From Gambelia wislizenii (taxonomy: Eukaryota; Chordata; Lepidosauria; Squamata; Crotaphytidae), in the NCBI GenBank assembly GCA_030847615.1, contig JAUMIR010000015.1, positions 9,689,501 through 9,753,500 on the forward strand: a DNA stretch of 64,000 nt, in the 5' to 3' direction. Both the position numbers and the translations under genes were made by a program. The notes below the pieces were generated by a model. The model saw only the letters and a program-made list of their open reading frames with translations. It did not search any database and had not been told where the DNA came from. Below are positions 42,466-52,987 of this stretch, in pieces (within the stretch, counting starts at the first letter, position 1; each line of letters opens with the position of its first letter).

Positions 42466-43235
42466 TTTTTTCTAACACTAGATCCAAAACTTCCAATAAA
42501 AAATGAGTTGGTGGGTTTTTCAGTTCTGAGGTTCAAATAAATTTCAACTATTATTCTATCCTCCGTATGGGGGATTGATGTATATAAAGAGTTTACATCC
42601 ACTGTAATCAAACAAGTATTGCCTGTAATGGGCATCTGCTCAATTTGTTTTGTGAAATGTTTTGTATCTTTAATATATGATACTGAATTTGTTACTAGTG
42701 GTGCCAAAAGTGAATCAAGGTATTTTGCTAATGGTTCTAATATCAAATTGCTTCCAGATACTATGGGACAGCCAGGAGGGAGAAATCTCTCTTTATGAAT
42801 TTTAGGAAGGATGTAGAATATTGGAACTTGTGGATTTTGTTGTATTAAATAATCTATTGATGAACTGATATAATTTAAAGCTATGGCTTCTTGTGTCATG
42901 ATTTTAATAGTGAATTGTATATATTTTGTAGGGTCCTATTCTAACCTTTTATAACTATTTTTATCATTTAATTGTCTCTTCACTTTTTGCATATAATGGT
43001 TCTCATTTAACAGCACAATTGCACGACCTTTATCCGCTGGTTTAATTACCAAACCTGGTTTTGAAGCTAACATTTTTAAATTTTTTGATTCTTGTATTGG
43101 TAAGTTAAACCATGGGCGTTTTTTGGTTTGTTTTAATTGTGTGGTATCCAGAAGCATGAGTTTCTCAAAAGTGGATATGTTGGGTATGAAGGATGTGTGG
43201 ATTAAAACTGATGGATGTTTAAATTTTTTCCATTG
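42466..43235 (-). mobile_element. Penelope-like element, reverse transcriptase part
   Basis: The minus frames 42936-43289 and 42264-42899 encode GLVIKPADKGRAIVLLNENH, then FYILPKIHKERFLPPGCPIV, then TVDVNSLYTSIPHTEDRI. These are typical Penelope RT motifs (KPADKG, LPKIHK, SLYTSIPH). It is broken by a frame change near 42930 and by the CR1 insertion. Confidence 0.82.
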
Positions 43236-44235
43236 CCCTTGTTGCCCACACAGAAGCAGCTCTGCAGCGCCTAACATCCTGCTTCGCAACAGCTGCAGAG
43301 CTCTTTGGGCTAGAAGTCAACCTGAAGAAAATGGAAGTTCTTTACCAGCTTGCACCACAGGATAAACACCATCATCCCCACATTGCCATCGGCAACTCTG
43401 TGCTTAATTCCATTCAGCAGTTCACCTACCTGGGAAGCATAATCTCCTCAGATGCCAAGATTGACAAAGAGATCAATCACAGATTAGCAAAGGCATATAG
43501 CGCATTTCGAAGACTTTTCAAGAGAGTCTGGAACAATGAACACCTGAGGCGAAGCACAAAAATCAGTGTGTGTAGAGCCATTGTACTGTCTATTCTCCTT
43601 TATGGGTCTGAAGCATGGGTCATCTATCACCACCACTTATGGCTCCTCGAACGCTTTCATCAGTGCTGTTTATGCACAATCCTAAATATACACTGGACTG
43701 ACTATGTGATGAATGTTGCTGTCTTTGAGCAAGGAGGGATCACCAGCATTGAGGCTATGAACATGGCTGTGCTGGGCATGACACATTTCTAGGATGGAGG
43801 ACCCTCACCTCTCCAAAATAGTACTCTACGGTGAACTCGCCATGGGTCAACATAAGAGGGGCGCTCCAAAAAAGCGATATAAATACTCCCTGAAACAACA
43901 TCTCAGGCTCGGCCAAATTGATCACCAACAGTGGTTCTCCCTGGCTTCATATCGGGAGGCCTGGAGATGCACTATCCACAATGCTGCAGCCTTATTTGAG
44001 AACTCACGCCGAACAAGTCTTGAAGAGAAACGACAATGCAGAAAGAATCACAACCCAGAAACATCACCCAAGGAGACCCTCTGCTGTGCTTTCTGCAACT
44101 GGACTTGTTTATTTTGGATTGGCCTTTTTAGTCATCAGCGTGCTTGCAGAAAGTGCGGGATGAGTCCTTCCTGAATCTTTGTTTGCAAAGAAAAGCTAGA
44201 GAGAGATGGTTCAGTATAAAACAGTGGTCAGTAGC
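43236..44235 (+). mobile_element. Non-LTR LINE (unassigned clade), ORF2 C-terminus and 3' end
   Basis: 43331-43792 encodes QQFTYLGSIISSDAKIDKEI and RAIVLSILLYGSEAWVIYHH. After a frameshift, 43794-44174 encodes DPHLSKIVLYGELAMGQHKR and a C-terminal CCAFCNWTCLF...SHQRACRKCG finger-like end. The other copies are 29690-30985 and 52775-52955. It is inactive. Confidence 0.82.
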
Positions 44236-44590
44236 TGATCTGCATTGTCAAAAACCAGCCTGTTCCTCACCAATCACATTATTTTGATCTGTCCAGGCTT
44301 CTGCCTTAGACAGAAGATGATGTGTATATAATCTAGAGGCAACGTTCAGCAAACTAATATGGCAATAATTGCCTGGTGAAATTTTATCTCCTTTTTTTAA
44401 AATAGGAACTACAATACTTTGTCTCCACTGACTGGGAAATTTCCCAACTGAGTTGATAAAAGTAAAGAGCTTTGCTAATATAGGAGCCCACCAGTATAAA
44501 TTATCCAAGAATATCTCTGGTGGGAGCATATCTTCTGCAGGAGCCTTCTGTCTATGTAGACTTAAGATTGTTATAAACTTCTTAGTATTC
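44236..44590 (-). mobile_element. Non-LTR reverse transcriptase fragment (second LINE family)
   Basis: The minus frame 44248-44598 encodes the N-terminal RT block PPEIFLDNLYWWAPILAKLF, then SQWRQSIVVPILKKGDKI, ending IGEEQAGF. It belongs to a non-LTR RT distinct from CR1. The retroviral LTR at 44591 is inserted at its upstream end. Confidence 0.7.
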
Positions 44591-45436
44591 TGTGGCAAGG
44601 TTCTTTTTGATCCAGAGAGAGAGAACAGGGTTCAATCACTAGGATAGACAATACTTGGACACCAGATCTGGTTTTAAACACTTATATCATGTAATATTTA
44701 TTATGCAAACACACAATAACTTTTGGTACCAAGAGTTTTTCACTCACTCACACATTCAAATCTCCCATACTCACACAACAGGTTCCTATAGAGGTGATCA
44801 AATTCCATAGAGCTGATGGATTCAGTTATAGTGCTGTTCCCTACATGCATAGTAGTGGAAAGCCCTTGTTATTATAGTCTTTTCAACTGAATTACACCTG
44901 GGCTGTCATCCATTCAGAAACTTCTCATCATATTCCTTGCAGGCTGCAATCAGGTATTCCTTTGATGTTAATCAGGTCTGCCTTTCCTGACATTTCCACC
45001 AGAGATGGAACTGATATTGATCTGGTCAATTCTGCTTTTCATATCCACTTTTGCAATAAAGAAAGGTCAGACAGAGTTCTTGCTTTCTTTGCCTCCTTGC
45101 TTCAATCAATTGCGAGAATCTCCATTTAGGTAGCCTGTTTTCCTTCAGCCTTCAAGGCCCATAAATTCAGATACATAACATATTGTAACATATATACAGT
45201 TGTCCCTCCACATTCACGGATTTGGTATTCATAGATTTAAGTATTCACGTCTTGAAAATATTCTTTAAAAAACAATAATCAAAAAAGCAAACCTGGATTT
45301 TGCTGTCTTATATAAGGGACACCATTTTGCTATACCATTGTATATAATGGGACTTGAGTATTCACGGATTTGAGTATTCACGGGGTGTCCTGGAACCAAA
45401 CCCCAGGGAATGTGAAATGAAAACTGTATTGTAACA
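44591..45436 (-). mobile_element. Endogenous retrovirus LTR (3' LTR) with an internal MITE
   Basis: Read on the minus strand it starts TGTTACAATA and ends AAGAACCTTGCCACA. It holds a poly(A) signal (CATAATAAATATTACATG near 44700), and the purine-rich AAGAGTGGGAATA lies directly upstream as a polypurine tract. The MITE at 45197-45426 sits 10 bp inside the 5' end. Without it the LTR is about 614 bp. No second LTR was recognised in the window. Confidence 0.7.
45197..45426. mobile_element. TcMar/Tigger-like MITE, 230 bp
   Basis: Terminal inverted repeats CAGTTGTCCCTCCACATTC and, on the other strand, CAGTTTTCATTTCACATTCC. It is flanked by TA on both sides (45195-45196, 45427-45428), the mariner-type target. 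Inside, GAGTATTCACGG motifs repeat. There is no transposase. Confidence 0.75.
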
Positions 45437-45529
45437 TATTCCCACTCTTGTTACCAAAAATCTTAAAATTATTGGAATCATAATAGAGTATGTGTTCTTC
45501 TTACATCATCATGTAACATAATATTGTAA

Positions 45530-45904
45530 TCTCTATATATAATTCTCTTGGGTATGTTGCCATTTCCAGTATGCTGATTGGCTGCTTAGGAATCTGTTAG
45601 GCAGACAATCGGGACACACTGGAGGTGGGAACATGTGGAGTTTTGCCTCCAATGTAAACATGGACACAGTAAGTAGAGGGGGTTTGTGTGGGATGGTGCG
45701 TGTGCAGGGGGGGCTTGGGGAGGGTGGCAGGGGGAAGGCAAGGGACACGGTGTGGGGGTGAGGTGCCATGTAGGGGGCCACAGGGGTAGGGAGGTGGGGG
45801 TGGGGAGGAAGCAGTGCGCGCCTCCGTGTGTGTGTGCACTCAGGCAGGGGGCTTCGGGAGGGTGGCAGGGGGAATGGTCTATGCTACACCGGGTATATAA
45901 CTAG
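45530..45904 (+). mobile_element. Complete short Helitron-like element, 375 bp
   Basis: It starts A|TCTCTATATATAATTCTC and ends CACCGGGTATATAACTAG|T, so it has Helitron TC and CTAG ends inserted between A and T. The 5' 90 bp (TATGTTGCCATTTCCAGTAT, CTGATTGGCTGCTTAGG) match the larger elements at 25700 and 35235. The G-rich middle holds GGGGGCTT-GGGAGGGTGGCAGG repeats. It is inserted in the retroviral remnant. Confidence 0.85.
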
Positions 45905-45984
45905 TAGAATATGTATTCCTCTAACATCATCTTGTAACATAATAAGTTGAAGTTGAAAACGCTTAAACTTCCATAACAAAAATA

Positions 45985-46925
45985 ATAACCAGATAATCAT
46001 AACCAACATAATTCCAAGCAATATCACTATAGGATGAATAAGCAACTGTAAAAATGCAGAAGTTTTGGAGAATATCCTTTAAATATGTCCCACCAATGAT
46101 GTTCTGTCAGAGAACTTTCCTCATCAGCAATCCATTGTATTTCAGCATTATGAAATTCAGTTTCAACAAAATCCCTTTTAGAGTTAGCCAAATGATTTAA
46201 CAAATGTTCCTGAACTACTTTATGAGACAACAAAGCCTGATTCAAGACATGTCAATCAGTCCCTAAAGAAACATTAATATCTACTATAGGAGCATCCAAA
46301 GCCAATTCAGAATGTTGCATTTCCACTGCAAATATAATTTTTCAAGTGAGCATGTCTTGGACATACGTAATATTACATTTACATTTAATTGTATCCATAG
46401 GTTGTATATCACCATCAGACCAAAGAACATTGTTAATAGCAATAACACAAAGCCATCCCAAACCATTATCAATAACCTGAAACACTTGCCCAATTTTCTG
46501 TAGTCTACAAATTCCATCAGTTTGAAATGCACAAGGCTCTTTTTGTCTTATCGTCATTGGACAAACTTATCCAACCTCCCATTTTTCACAGCGTGATATA
46601 TCAACAGTTTCATTTAACAACAACAGTTTTGAAATATTACAGAAAGTTTTATGTGAAAACAAATAAGGTACCCAATATGAAGGACCTATTTTAACAGGAA
46701 TCATCTGAACATCACAAAGCATATTAAATTCAGTAGTTTCAGATTTCATTACAGACATAAGAGTAATTTTCCAAGTGTCATGTCCAGCATCACAATTATC
46801 TGTAACTGTGATTGTGAATTCCACCCACTGTTCTAATAATTGCCATGCTTCATATTTTTCTTCATTTGCTTTCTGTAACTGGTTAAAACATTTTTGTGCT
46901 TCAAGGTCTTTCAAATCATTGTTAT
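45985..46925 (-). pseudogene. Endogenous retrovirus env remnant (transmembrane region), broken
   Basis: Minus frames 46567-46914, 46342-46557 and 46027-46245 follow each other with frameshifts and stops. They encode Cys-containing ectodomain-like stretches, then a Trp-rich membrane-proximal segment (HHWWDIFKGYSPK). A +1 frame change follows, and then a strongly hydrophobic span of about 20 residues (IVILLGIMLVMIIWLLF) ending in basic residues. That arrangement, followed by a polypurine tract and an LTR on the same strand, identifies a retroviral env end. The retrovirus genus is not assigned. It cannot encode a full protein: at least two frame breaks and internal stops are visible. No gag or pol was recognised upstream (46926-47780). 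Confidence 0.6.
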
Positions 46926-47780
46926 TTTAATTCCTAGTCTGAAATTGTTGTTTTAACTACAACTTAACTTTAAGTCTGGTTTTAGCTCAGCAAGTGAGGG
47001 TTTTTTGATATTGTAATTGTCGCTGGGTAATACACTGGTTTCCATGTGTAATTTTTTTTAAAAAAATCATTTTGTTAAATAATAATCAAAGCTACATGAA
47101 AGAAAGCAAGTTGTCAGTCTTCCTGACTTTTCCAACTTTGGGAACTGCTTGGTGTGTTCTTCTGTGCGTGGGTGTGTTTTGCAAATGATTTAGTGTATAA
47201 TATCTGGCCACCCATTTCAATGGACTATTAGATGAGGATTGTCCCACCTGCTTCCTTCAAGACATTGGGCTGCAAATCTGTACAGACAGCATAGACAATG
47301 TTTTGTAGCCTGGTGGGAGTATAACATCATGGGATTCAAGCCTGTTAGGGAGGCTTCAGTAGGGCTGATATCAAAATCCCTGCTTCCCCAATAGGTACAA
47401 GACAGCCATGGGTGTACATTAAGAAATATGCACAATCCAATGCAAAGCCAGAGAGACACAGATTAAAATACAGAATAAGATTTATTGACAATGTGGAAGA
47501 ACAGAATGTACAATAATACAGGAAAGCAGCAAGGAACAAGACAAAGCTCACAAGACAACAACACAATTCTGTTCACTGATTATTGGGTTTGCGAGTTTTA
47601 GAAGAGAAAGTGGGGAATCAGGAAAGAAGCAATGAAGAAATTCATGGATATGTTCTTTTGTCAGTGATGATCTTAGGAACTTGTTATTTCCTGATGCTAG
47701 GCTGAGACACTTTACAGTGTATCCATATCATCTTAAACTGTTCATGGTTCTTCCTAAAATCTCATGGTTATTCTTTTCCA
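46926..47780. other. Non-coding stretch, nothing recognised
   Basis: Only short frames. No pol-like motif, LTR or EDC exon was seen. Confidence 0.4.
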
Positions 47781-47784
47781 TTTG

Positions 47785-47925
47785 GTGCCAAAGGCTTTCA
47801 TGGCCGGCATCCATAGATTTTCCTTGTTTTTTTCCGGGCTGTGAGGCCGTGTTCTGGGAGTAGTTTCTTTCTATTCCAGAAAACAGCCTGACAGCCTGGG
47901 GGGGAAAAAAAACAAGGAAAATCTA
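47785..47925. mobile_element. Penelope-like terminal fragment
   Basis: GGCTTTCATGGCCGGCATCC and TTTCCGGGCTGTGAGGCCGT followed by GTTCTGGGAGTAGTTTC match the non-coding end seen at 4540-4595. It stops just before the inverted beta-protein pseudogene. Confidence 0.5.
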
Positions 47926-47946
47926 TTCTTTTCCAGTTTCATAGGC

Positions 47947-48250
47947 CTATTGACAAATGCTACCATGATGCCAGTTGGAATAACTTGGTCCAAGGTATCC
48001 ACCGCTCAGACCCTCTAAAGGCAAAGCCTTGATTACCAAAGCCAGAGCCTCCTGCAACCCCTAACCCCCAACAGCACATGGACTGTTGCCTCCAACAAAG
48101 ATACGCCCACAGGGGGCAGAGAGGATGGGCCCTGGGATGGTGAGAACAAAAGGAGATGCTCTAAAATACCACACTCTGAAGAGGTCGGTGAGATGATGGT
48201 TGAGAGCCTGTAGCTTGAAGATTTACCCAGCTTAAAGTTGGTCCACATTT
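47947..48250 (-). pseudogene. Corneous beta-protein (beta-keratin) pseudogene, 3' half of the coding exon
   Basis: On the minus strand, CACCATCCCAGGGCCCATCC, TTGTTGGAGGCAACAGTCCA and CATGGTAGCATTTG match the core box and C-terminus of the beta-protein gene at 53589-54029 nearly base for base. The region corresponding to INQIPPAEVV is recognisable but carries indels. The reading frame is lost, with a stop soon after the core box. The terminal TAG (minus, at 47947) aligns with that of the paralogue. The N-terminal half of the coding sequence is missing. Its own promoter and exon 1 survive upstream at 48463-48544, so this is a decayed gene copy, not a processed pseudogene. Confidence 0.85.
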
Positions 48251-48462
48251 AGGGCAATCATAGATGGACTGATGTAATAAAGGAAGTGGGGGGGGGGCGA
48301 GCTTTTAAGATCTGACCAGGCCTGCTAAGGACAAGATGATTGAGAGGTCTTTCATTCATAGGGGCACTGGAAGTCAAAATGGATGGCATCCAAAATGGAT
48401 GATTGGATGGCAGATAACAGCAACATGAACAAATGAAAATGTCCCCAAGAAAATGGACTCAC

Positions 48463-48515
48463 CAATTCCTCAGAGAAGATGCAGTGATGACAGAAGTGTC
48501 AACTGAAGCTGTTGG
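48463..48515 (-). pseudogene. Exon 1 of the inverted beta-protein pseudogene
   Basis: The minus strand reads TTCCAACAGCTTCAGTTGAC and ends CTGAGGAATTG|GTGAGTCC. This aligns with exon 1 at 50645-50705 (TCCAACAGCTTCACCTGAC ... CAGAGGTTTTG|GTAAGTC). Only about 210 bp separate it from the coding remnant, so most of the intron and the start of exon 2 have been deleted. Confidence 0.75.
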
Positions 48516-48537
48516 AACTGCACAAATAAGGATGAGC

Positions 48538-48544
48538 TTTTATA
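48538..48544 (-). promoter_or_regulatory. TATA box of the inverted beta-protein pseudogene
   Basis: The minus strand reads TATAAAAGC, at the same distance from the exon 1 donor as TATAAAAGG at 50617 is from its donor. It appears intact although the coding part is lost. Confidence 0.7.
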
Positions 48545-48550
48545 TAATAA

Positions 48551-49798
48551 GGTTAGTTTCCCTGATGACTAAAACACCTCCTCTTTTACCTAATGTCCTG
48601 CCTAGTTCTCACCAATTTTCCTTCCATGCATGAAATGCACGTACTCAGCACAACATTTGAAATTAGAAAAGTAATTTGTTGTAATCATCTTGCAGAGCTG
48701 CCTGTTTTCCAACTCTTGCTTTGACTCTTACTAACCTCAAGTCAAATGACTTCAGTTTATCTGATGTTGGCAACCAGAAACACATACATGGTGGGAGGTG
48801 GTGATTATGAAAACTCTTTCTCCATCATCATCACCATCATCATCAGGTATTGTAGGACATCATCAAAGCTATTGCATCAGCTTGGGAGATTCTAATGGCT
48901 AATGACTCTACTCTCGACTAGAGTGGACCATCAAATCCATAGGATTTACCACCCAAGACAACTCGGGCAAAAGTTGTCTTACAGCTGCTGCTCCTGGACA
49001 CTTAACTGGGGACAAATATTGCAAATTAGTTTGTTCTTGTGTCAAGAATGAAATATTTTGAAGCATTCTCTCTGCTTCATGAGATTTCAAGAGGTTTTAC
49101 ACTTTTTAAATTTATTTTTCACATTCATGGATTCTTTTTCAAATAAAAGTGTGATTTTTTTTCCCTTGGGAAAAGTCATGTCTTTGTCCAAAATATCATA
49201 TTACTGTATGGGGAGAAACGTCCCAAGAATCTTTTGCCACTTATAACTTAATGTAATTTTACATACCTGTATCTAATTAGCAGAGCCACTAAGAAATTCT
49301 TTTCATGAATTGCAAAGATGTGTTTCAAAACAATGCCAAGAATACCCAATGTGCATCAGGACCAATACAAACAAGTGTCTGACGCACATTATTCCCAATG
49401 CGGGTTGGTCTTGTTATGCATTGGTCTCATTGAGGAACAATTGCTTTGCTGGCTCTGCTAAAATGGTAACATAACAGCAGCTCTCTACTGGATAAGGACA
49501 CCATGAAACTACCCTGAATGTTTCCTGCACACTCAACTCTACTTATACAGACACAACCTCCATGGAAGATTCCAACTATCTGTTTTTCTCTTAGGTGTAT
49601 GTGAGTATGTGTGTGTTCACGCACAAAACTGCATGTTTGTTATAATTGATGGCACTGTTGGGAATGCTGAAGAAGTCTAGAAGAATGACAGTCTTCAGAG
49701 TTCTTGACTCATACTACATGAAAGATGCACAGGTTTGGGCACAAGACGTACAAATATATTGTAAAGGGTTATAGGATCATTCAAATGGAGTCTCACCA
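48551..49798. other. Region between divergent beta-protein promoters
   Basis: No gene was recognised. An ATC-rich tract (CATCATCATCACCATCATCA) lies at 48822-48845. The sequence separates the minus-oriented pseudogene promoter from the plus-oriented orphan exon 1, so it may hold old regulatory sequence for both. Confidence 0.4.
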
Positions 49799-49887
49799 CC
49801 CCATGAAAGGGCTCCCCAAGAGGAGAGCCTCCAAAACCTTCTCCTGACTTGTTTCCATCTCTTTGTTACAACTCCCCTGGAATTTTG
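49799..49887 (+). pseudogene. Orphan beta-protein promoter/exon 1 with decayed TATA box
   Basis: GAGAGCCTCCAAAACCTTCT, CCTGACTTG and the end GGAATTTTG|GTAAGTCATAC align with the functional-looking exon 1 at 50645-50705. At the TATA position the sequence is CATGAAAGGG where the other has TATAAAAGGG. No beta-protein coding exon follows before the next promoter, so this is a relic of a duplicated gene or an alternative first exon. Confidence 0.65.
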
Positions 49888-50616
49888 GTAAGTCATACTT
49901 AACACCAAAACATCCTATACCTTAAACAAGGGGCATGCATTGAGCTAGGAAGCCCAAACCTAGTAGCTGTGATCTACTCAGGGAGGTTTATATCATTGTT
50001 CAATTTCAGTCAGTTCTGATCAATGTTGCCTGAGATACAGCAATATAAAAAGTGCTAAAAAACAGACTGAATGGGCCCAAATCCAACATGGTGCTGTCAG
50101 GCAAAAGAGGATGCATCCCAACCAAGTCTCAGCATTCTCCATCCCAGACAATCTGCTCTATGTAATGGCTCAGCCTTCCGGAGCACCTGGGACCATCTTC
50201 AATGAATGCAAACTTTCTGCATCATTCAAGACTCTTTGTAAGATCTTAAGTTAAGAACACCCCATGAAGCCTTGCACTCTGATAAGGGAGAATGCTGGGA
50301 AGAACAATGCAGGGGAGATTCAGAGACATGGTGGCTGAAAGACTTTCACATCCCTAAGGAGGGCTTACCTCTTGCCCTTCTAAATGATGGAGAGGTGCAA
50401 GCAAAGTAGTTTTGCAAAACAATGAAAACAAGAAGATCAGAGTGCTTAGAAGGAAGTGGCATTCTGCAGAGCTGACAAAATGCTGCTTGTTTCACACTCC
50501 TTAAAGTAATTTGGGGGCATGATGTTTTCCAGAAATTGTTTTCTAATGAAAGCCTCAGGGAGGAAGGGGAGTCACAAAGCCAGCCATGGGGCTATCAGGG
50601 GACAGAAAGAAAATGC

Positions 50617-50623
50617 TATAAAA
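50617..50623 (+). promoter_or_regulatory. TATA box of the beta-protein gene
   Basis: GCTATAAAAGGG lies about 85 nt upstream of the exon 1 donor. It is shared in form and position with the inverted pseudogene at 48538. Confidence 0.8.
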
Positions 50624-50646
50624 GGGTTGCCTGTGCTGAGAGTCTC

Positions 50647-50705
50647 CAACAGCTTCACCTGACTTGCTTAGTCCAGCTGTTCAATTCTACTCCTCAGAGG
50701 TTTTG
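50647..50705 (+). other. Non-coding exon 1 of the beta-protein gene
   Basis: TCCAACAGCTTCACCTGACT ... CCTCAGAGGTTTTG|GTAAGTC. The start is estimated. The most likely partner is the acceptor TTGTTTCAG at 53571, giving an intron of 2866 bp with several repeat insertions. Squamate beta-protein genes typically have such a 5'-UTR intron. Confidence 0.72.
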
Positions 50706-52389
50706 GTAAGTCAAACTATACACATGTCTATGCTTGTGTTGAAATTACAGTGGAATTATGTCTTTGGGGAATAGGCTGCTATTGCAGCATGATGCTGAAA
50801 TGTGTCTTACAGTCGGAACATCTCTTTGTATTAAAATATGTTTCTCTTGCCTTATCAGAAATTTGAGAAGGAGGCATCTCTTCCTTCTCCAAAGGGCAGG
50901 AAGTCAATGTTCACTTGTGGATCCCAGGCTTTGAGATTGCAAGGTGTCATTGTGGAGGGTTGCGAAGAGAGAGACTTTCAGGAGGACAAGGGAACAATGT
51001 CCCTCAGGAAGCACCAAGGCATGAATCTGCCATCCTTTGGGACTTAGCGTTTTAATAAGATAGTTAAATTCAACTGTTTCAATAAGCATAAGCATTTTAA
51101 GGGTTTTAAAAAAGAGTTTTAAATGCATTTTAGTAGTTTTAATGATTTAACTTATAAATTAATTGTTTTTAAAATTTTATATTCAGATTGTTACTTTTTC
51201 CTTTTCTATTGTTTTTAACTTGCATTGCTCTCAATATGTTTTCAGCTGCCTTGAGTCCCATTATAGGGAAAAAGAAGGGATATAAATGAATAAAATAAGA
51301 ATAAGAAAAAGAATAGCCAACCATATAATGAAAAGGCATCCACCTTCCAGGGCAATGTGTTCCACAATCAAATAATTCACACCACTATGAATTTCCACTG
51401 TCAGGTACTAAATAATTAAAATCAATTAAATTATCAATTTTTAGAATTTAAGACATTGTAATCATTTATAAATTTTCAGATTATTTTAATGGAAAGGGGA
51501 TTCCTTAAGAAAGCACTAATTGTTTCATTTATATTGGTCTTTTACAATTAACTTAATTCCAGTGATACGTAAACTCAGCTATTTTTCATCCAACCAGGGA
51601 GACAAAAGGCAACCACCCTTTGCAGTGGCCTGATCTACTGTCAAAGAGTTTATACCATCAAAGTTTTCTCCTGGAATTTTAGTCTCAGCCCTGAGTATTC
51701 TTGTAGGGAAGTGAACAGAAAATTCTTTATATTTATGTATTTTATAATCCCTCACATTCCAACATTTTGTTCCAGCTTACAATGCCTTCCAATAAGAATT
51801 CCAACTGGTCTGATTACTTCAATCTAATATGAATTTGACCTTGATGGGTGGAATAGGAACCCCTTTCAGGAATCCTGGGAGGGTGCGTGGTTGTTGTATT
51901 ACCACTTAGGAGAGGGGGTCAGGGAGGCCCTCCAAAAGTTATAGGACTGCAACTGCCAGCCTTTGCTATGCTGGGTGCGTTTGGTGGGAAGTGCAGCTCA
52001 ACAGTATCTGGAAGTTGGAAATTTACCCATATTTCCCCCAAAAGTACTCCGGTAAACACTTATAAAAAGAGTCCTCCAGGGTAAATGCAGCAATAGAAGA
52101 GAGAACCATAAAGAATCCAGGAACTGATGTTTAACTTCTATGGCAATATGCAACACAGCTGAGAGCTGAAGAGATTCCGTGAATGATAGGCGAAGGTTGA
52201 GCTTTGGATTGGATGAGCAAGTATGGGTCTAGGGACACAATAGCTCAGGTGTAAGGATGGAATTCTTCACTATGTTTCTTTGCAGAGGAAGCAAAAGCTG
52301 TTTTTTAACAATGTTCTTCCTGCTGAGAGAAAGTCTTTGAGAACCATTCATTTTTGAAGCTTATTCTTAATTCAGGATTCATTCTGTGC

Positions 52390-52690
52390 CAAATTAGTAA
52401 ATGGCTTTTTTGTCCAGAACACAGTATTTTCTGTGCAGAGAGCCATGTTTCTATGCAGAGGTATTATTTCATGCACAGAAAATGCTGTTTTTGAGCAGAA
52501 TATTTTGCTTTCTATGTAAATCAACCACGTACAAATGTTGTGCAAAGTAAGCCAACAATTATAGCATTTCCTATGCAACACCCCCCACCAGCATTTTCTG
52601 AAAGGGAGATATTATTTATGCATAGAGATATTACTCCCTGGGCAGAAAACAGTGTCTTCTGCAGACAGAACCACCAGTAAATCTTACAAA
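52390..52690. repeat. Unclassified CAGAAAA/TTTTCTG repeat, copy 2
   Basis: TTTTCTGTGCAGAG, TTTCTATGCAGAGGTATTAT, TTTCTATGTAAATCAACCA and similar motifs match 22900-23292. Here it lies inside the intron of the beta-protein gene. Confidence 0.5.
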
Positions 52691-52774
52691 GAATAAGTTT
52701 GAAACTGCAAAGGCTAAATTTCTTCTCTTTAGGGTTTCTAAAGACTTCCAAACATGTTTTTTTACTATTACAAA

Positions 52775-52952
52775 TCTTGAAGAGAAATGACAACGCAGAA
52801 AGAATCACAACCCAGAATCATCACACAAGGAGACCCTCTGTTGTGCTTTCTGCAACCGGACTTGTTAATCTTAGATTGGCCTTTTTAGTCATAAATGCAC
52901 TTGCAGAAAGTGCGGGATGAGTCTTTCCTGAATCTTCATTTGTGAAGAAAAG

Positions 52953-52955
<3 letters not shown>
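52775..52955 (+). mobile_element. LINE 3' end (same family as 43236-44235)
   Basis: CTTGAAGAGAAATGACAACG, then GGAGACCCTCTGTTGTGCTT and CTTGCAGAAAGTGCGGGATG match 44015-44200. It ends in a GA microsatellite (52953-52983) in the beta-protein intron. Confidence 0.82.

Positions 52956-52983
<28 letters not shown>
52953..52983. repeat. (GA)n microsatellite
   Basis: About 15 uninterrupted AG units directly after the LINE 3' end (AGCCAGAGAGAG; compare AGCTAGAGAGAGATGG at 44196). Confidence 0.9.

Positions 52984-52987
<4 letters not shown>

Noticed and set aside
50838..51047. 69-aa ORF just after the beta-protein exon 1, with an acceptor-like TTATCAG
   Set aside because: No resemblance to EDC or beta-protein sequence. 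The beta-protein acceptor at 53571 is the better partner.
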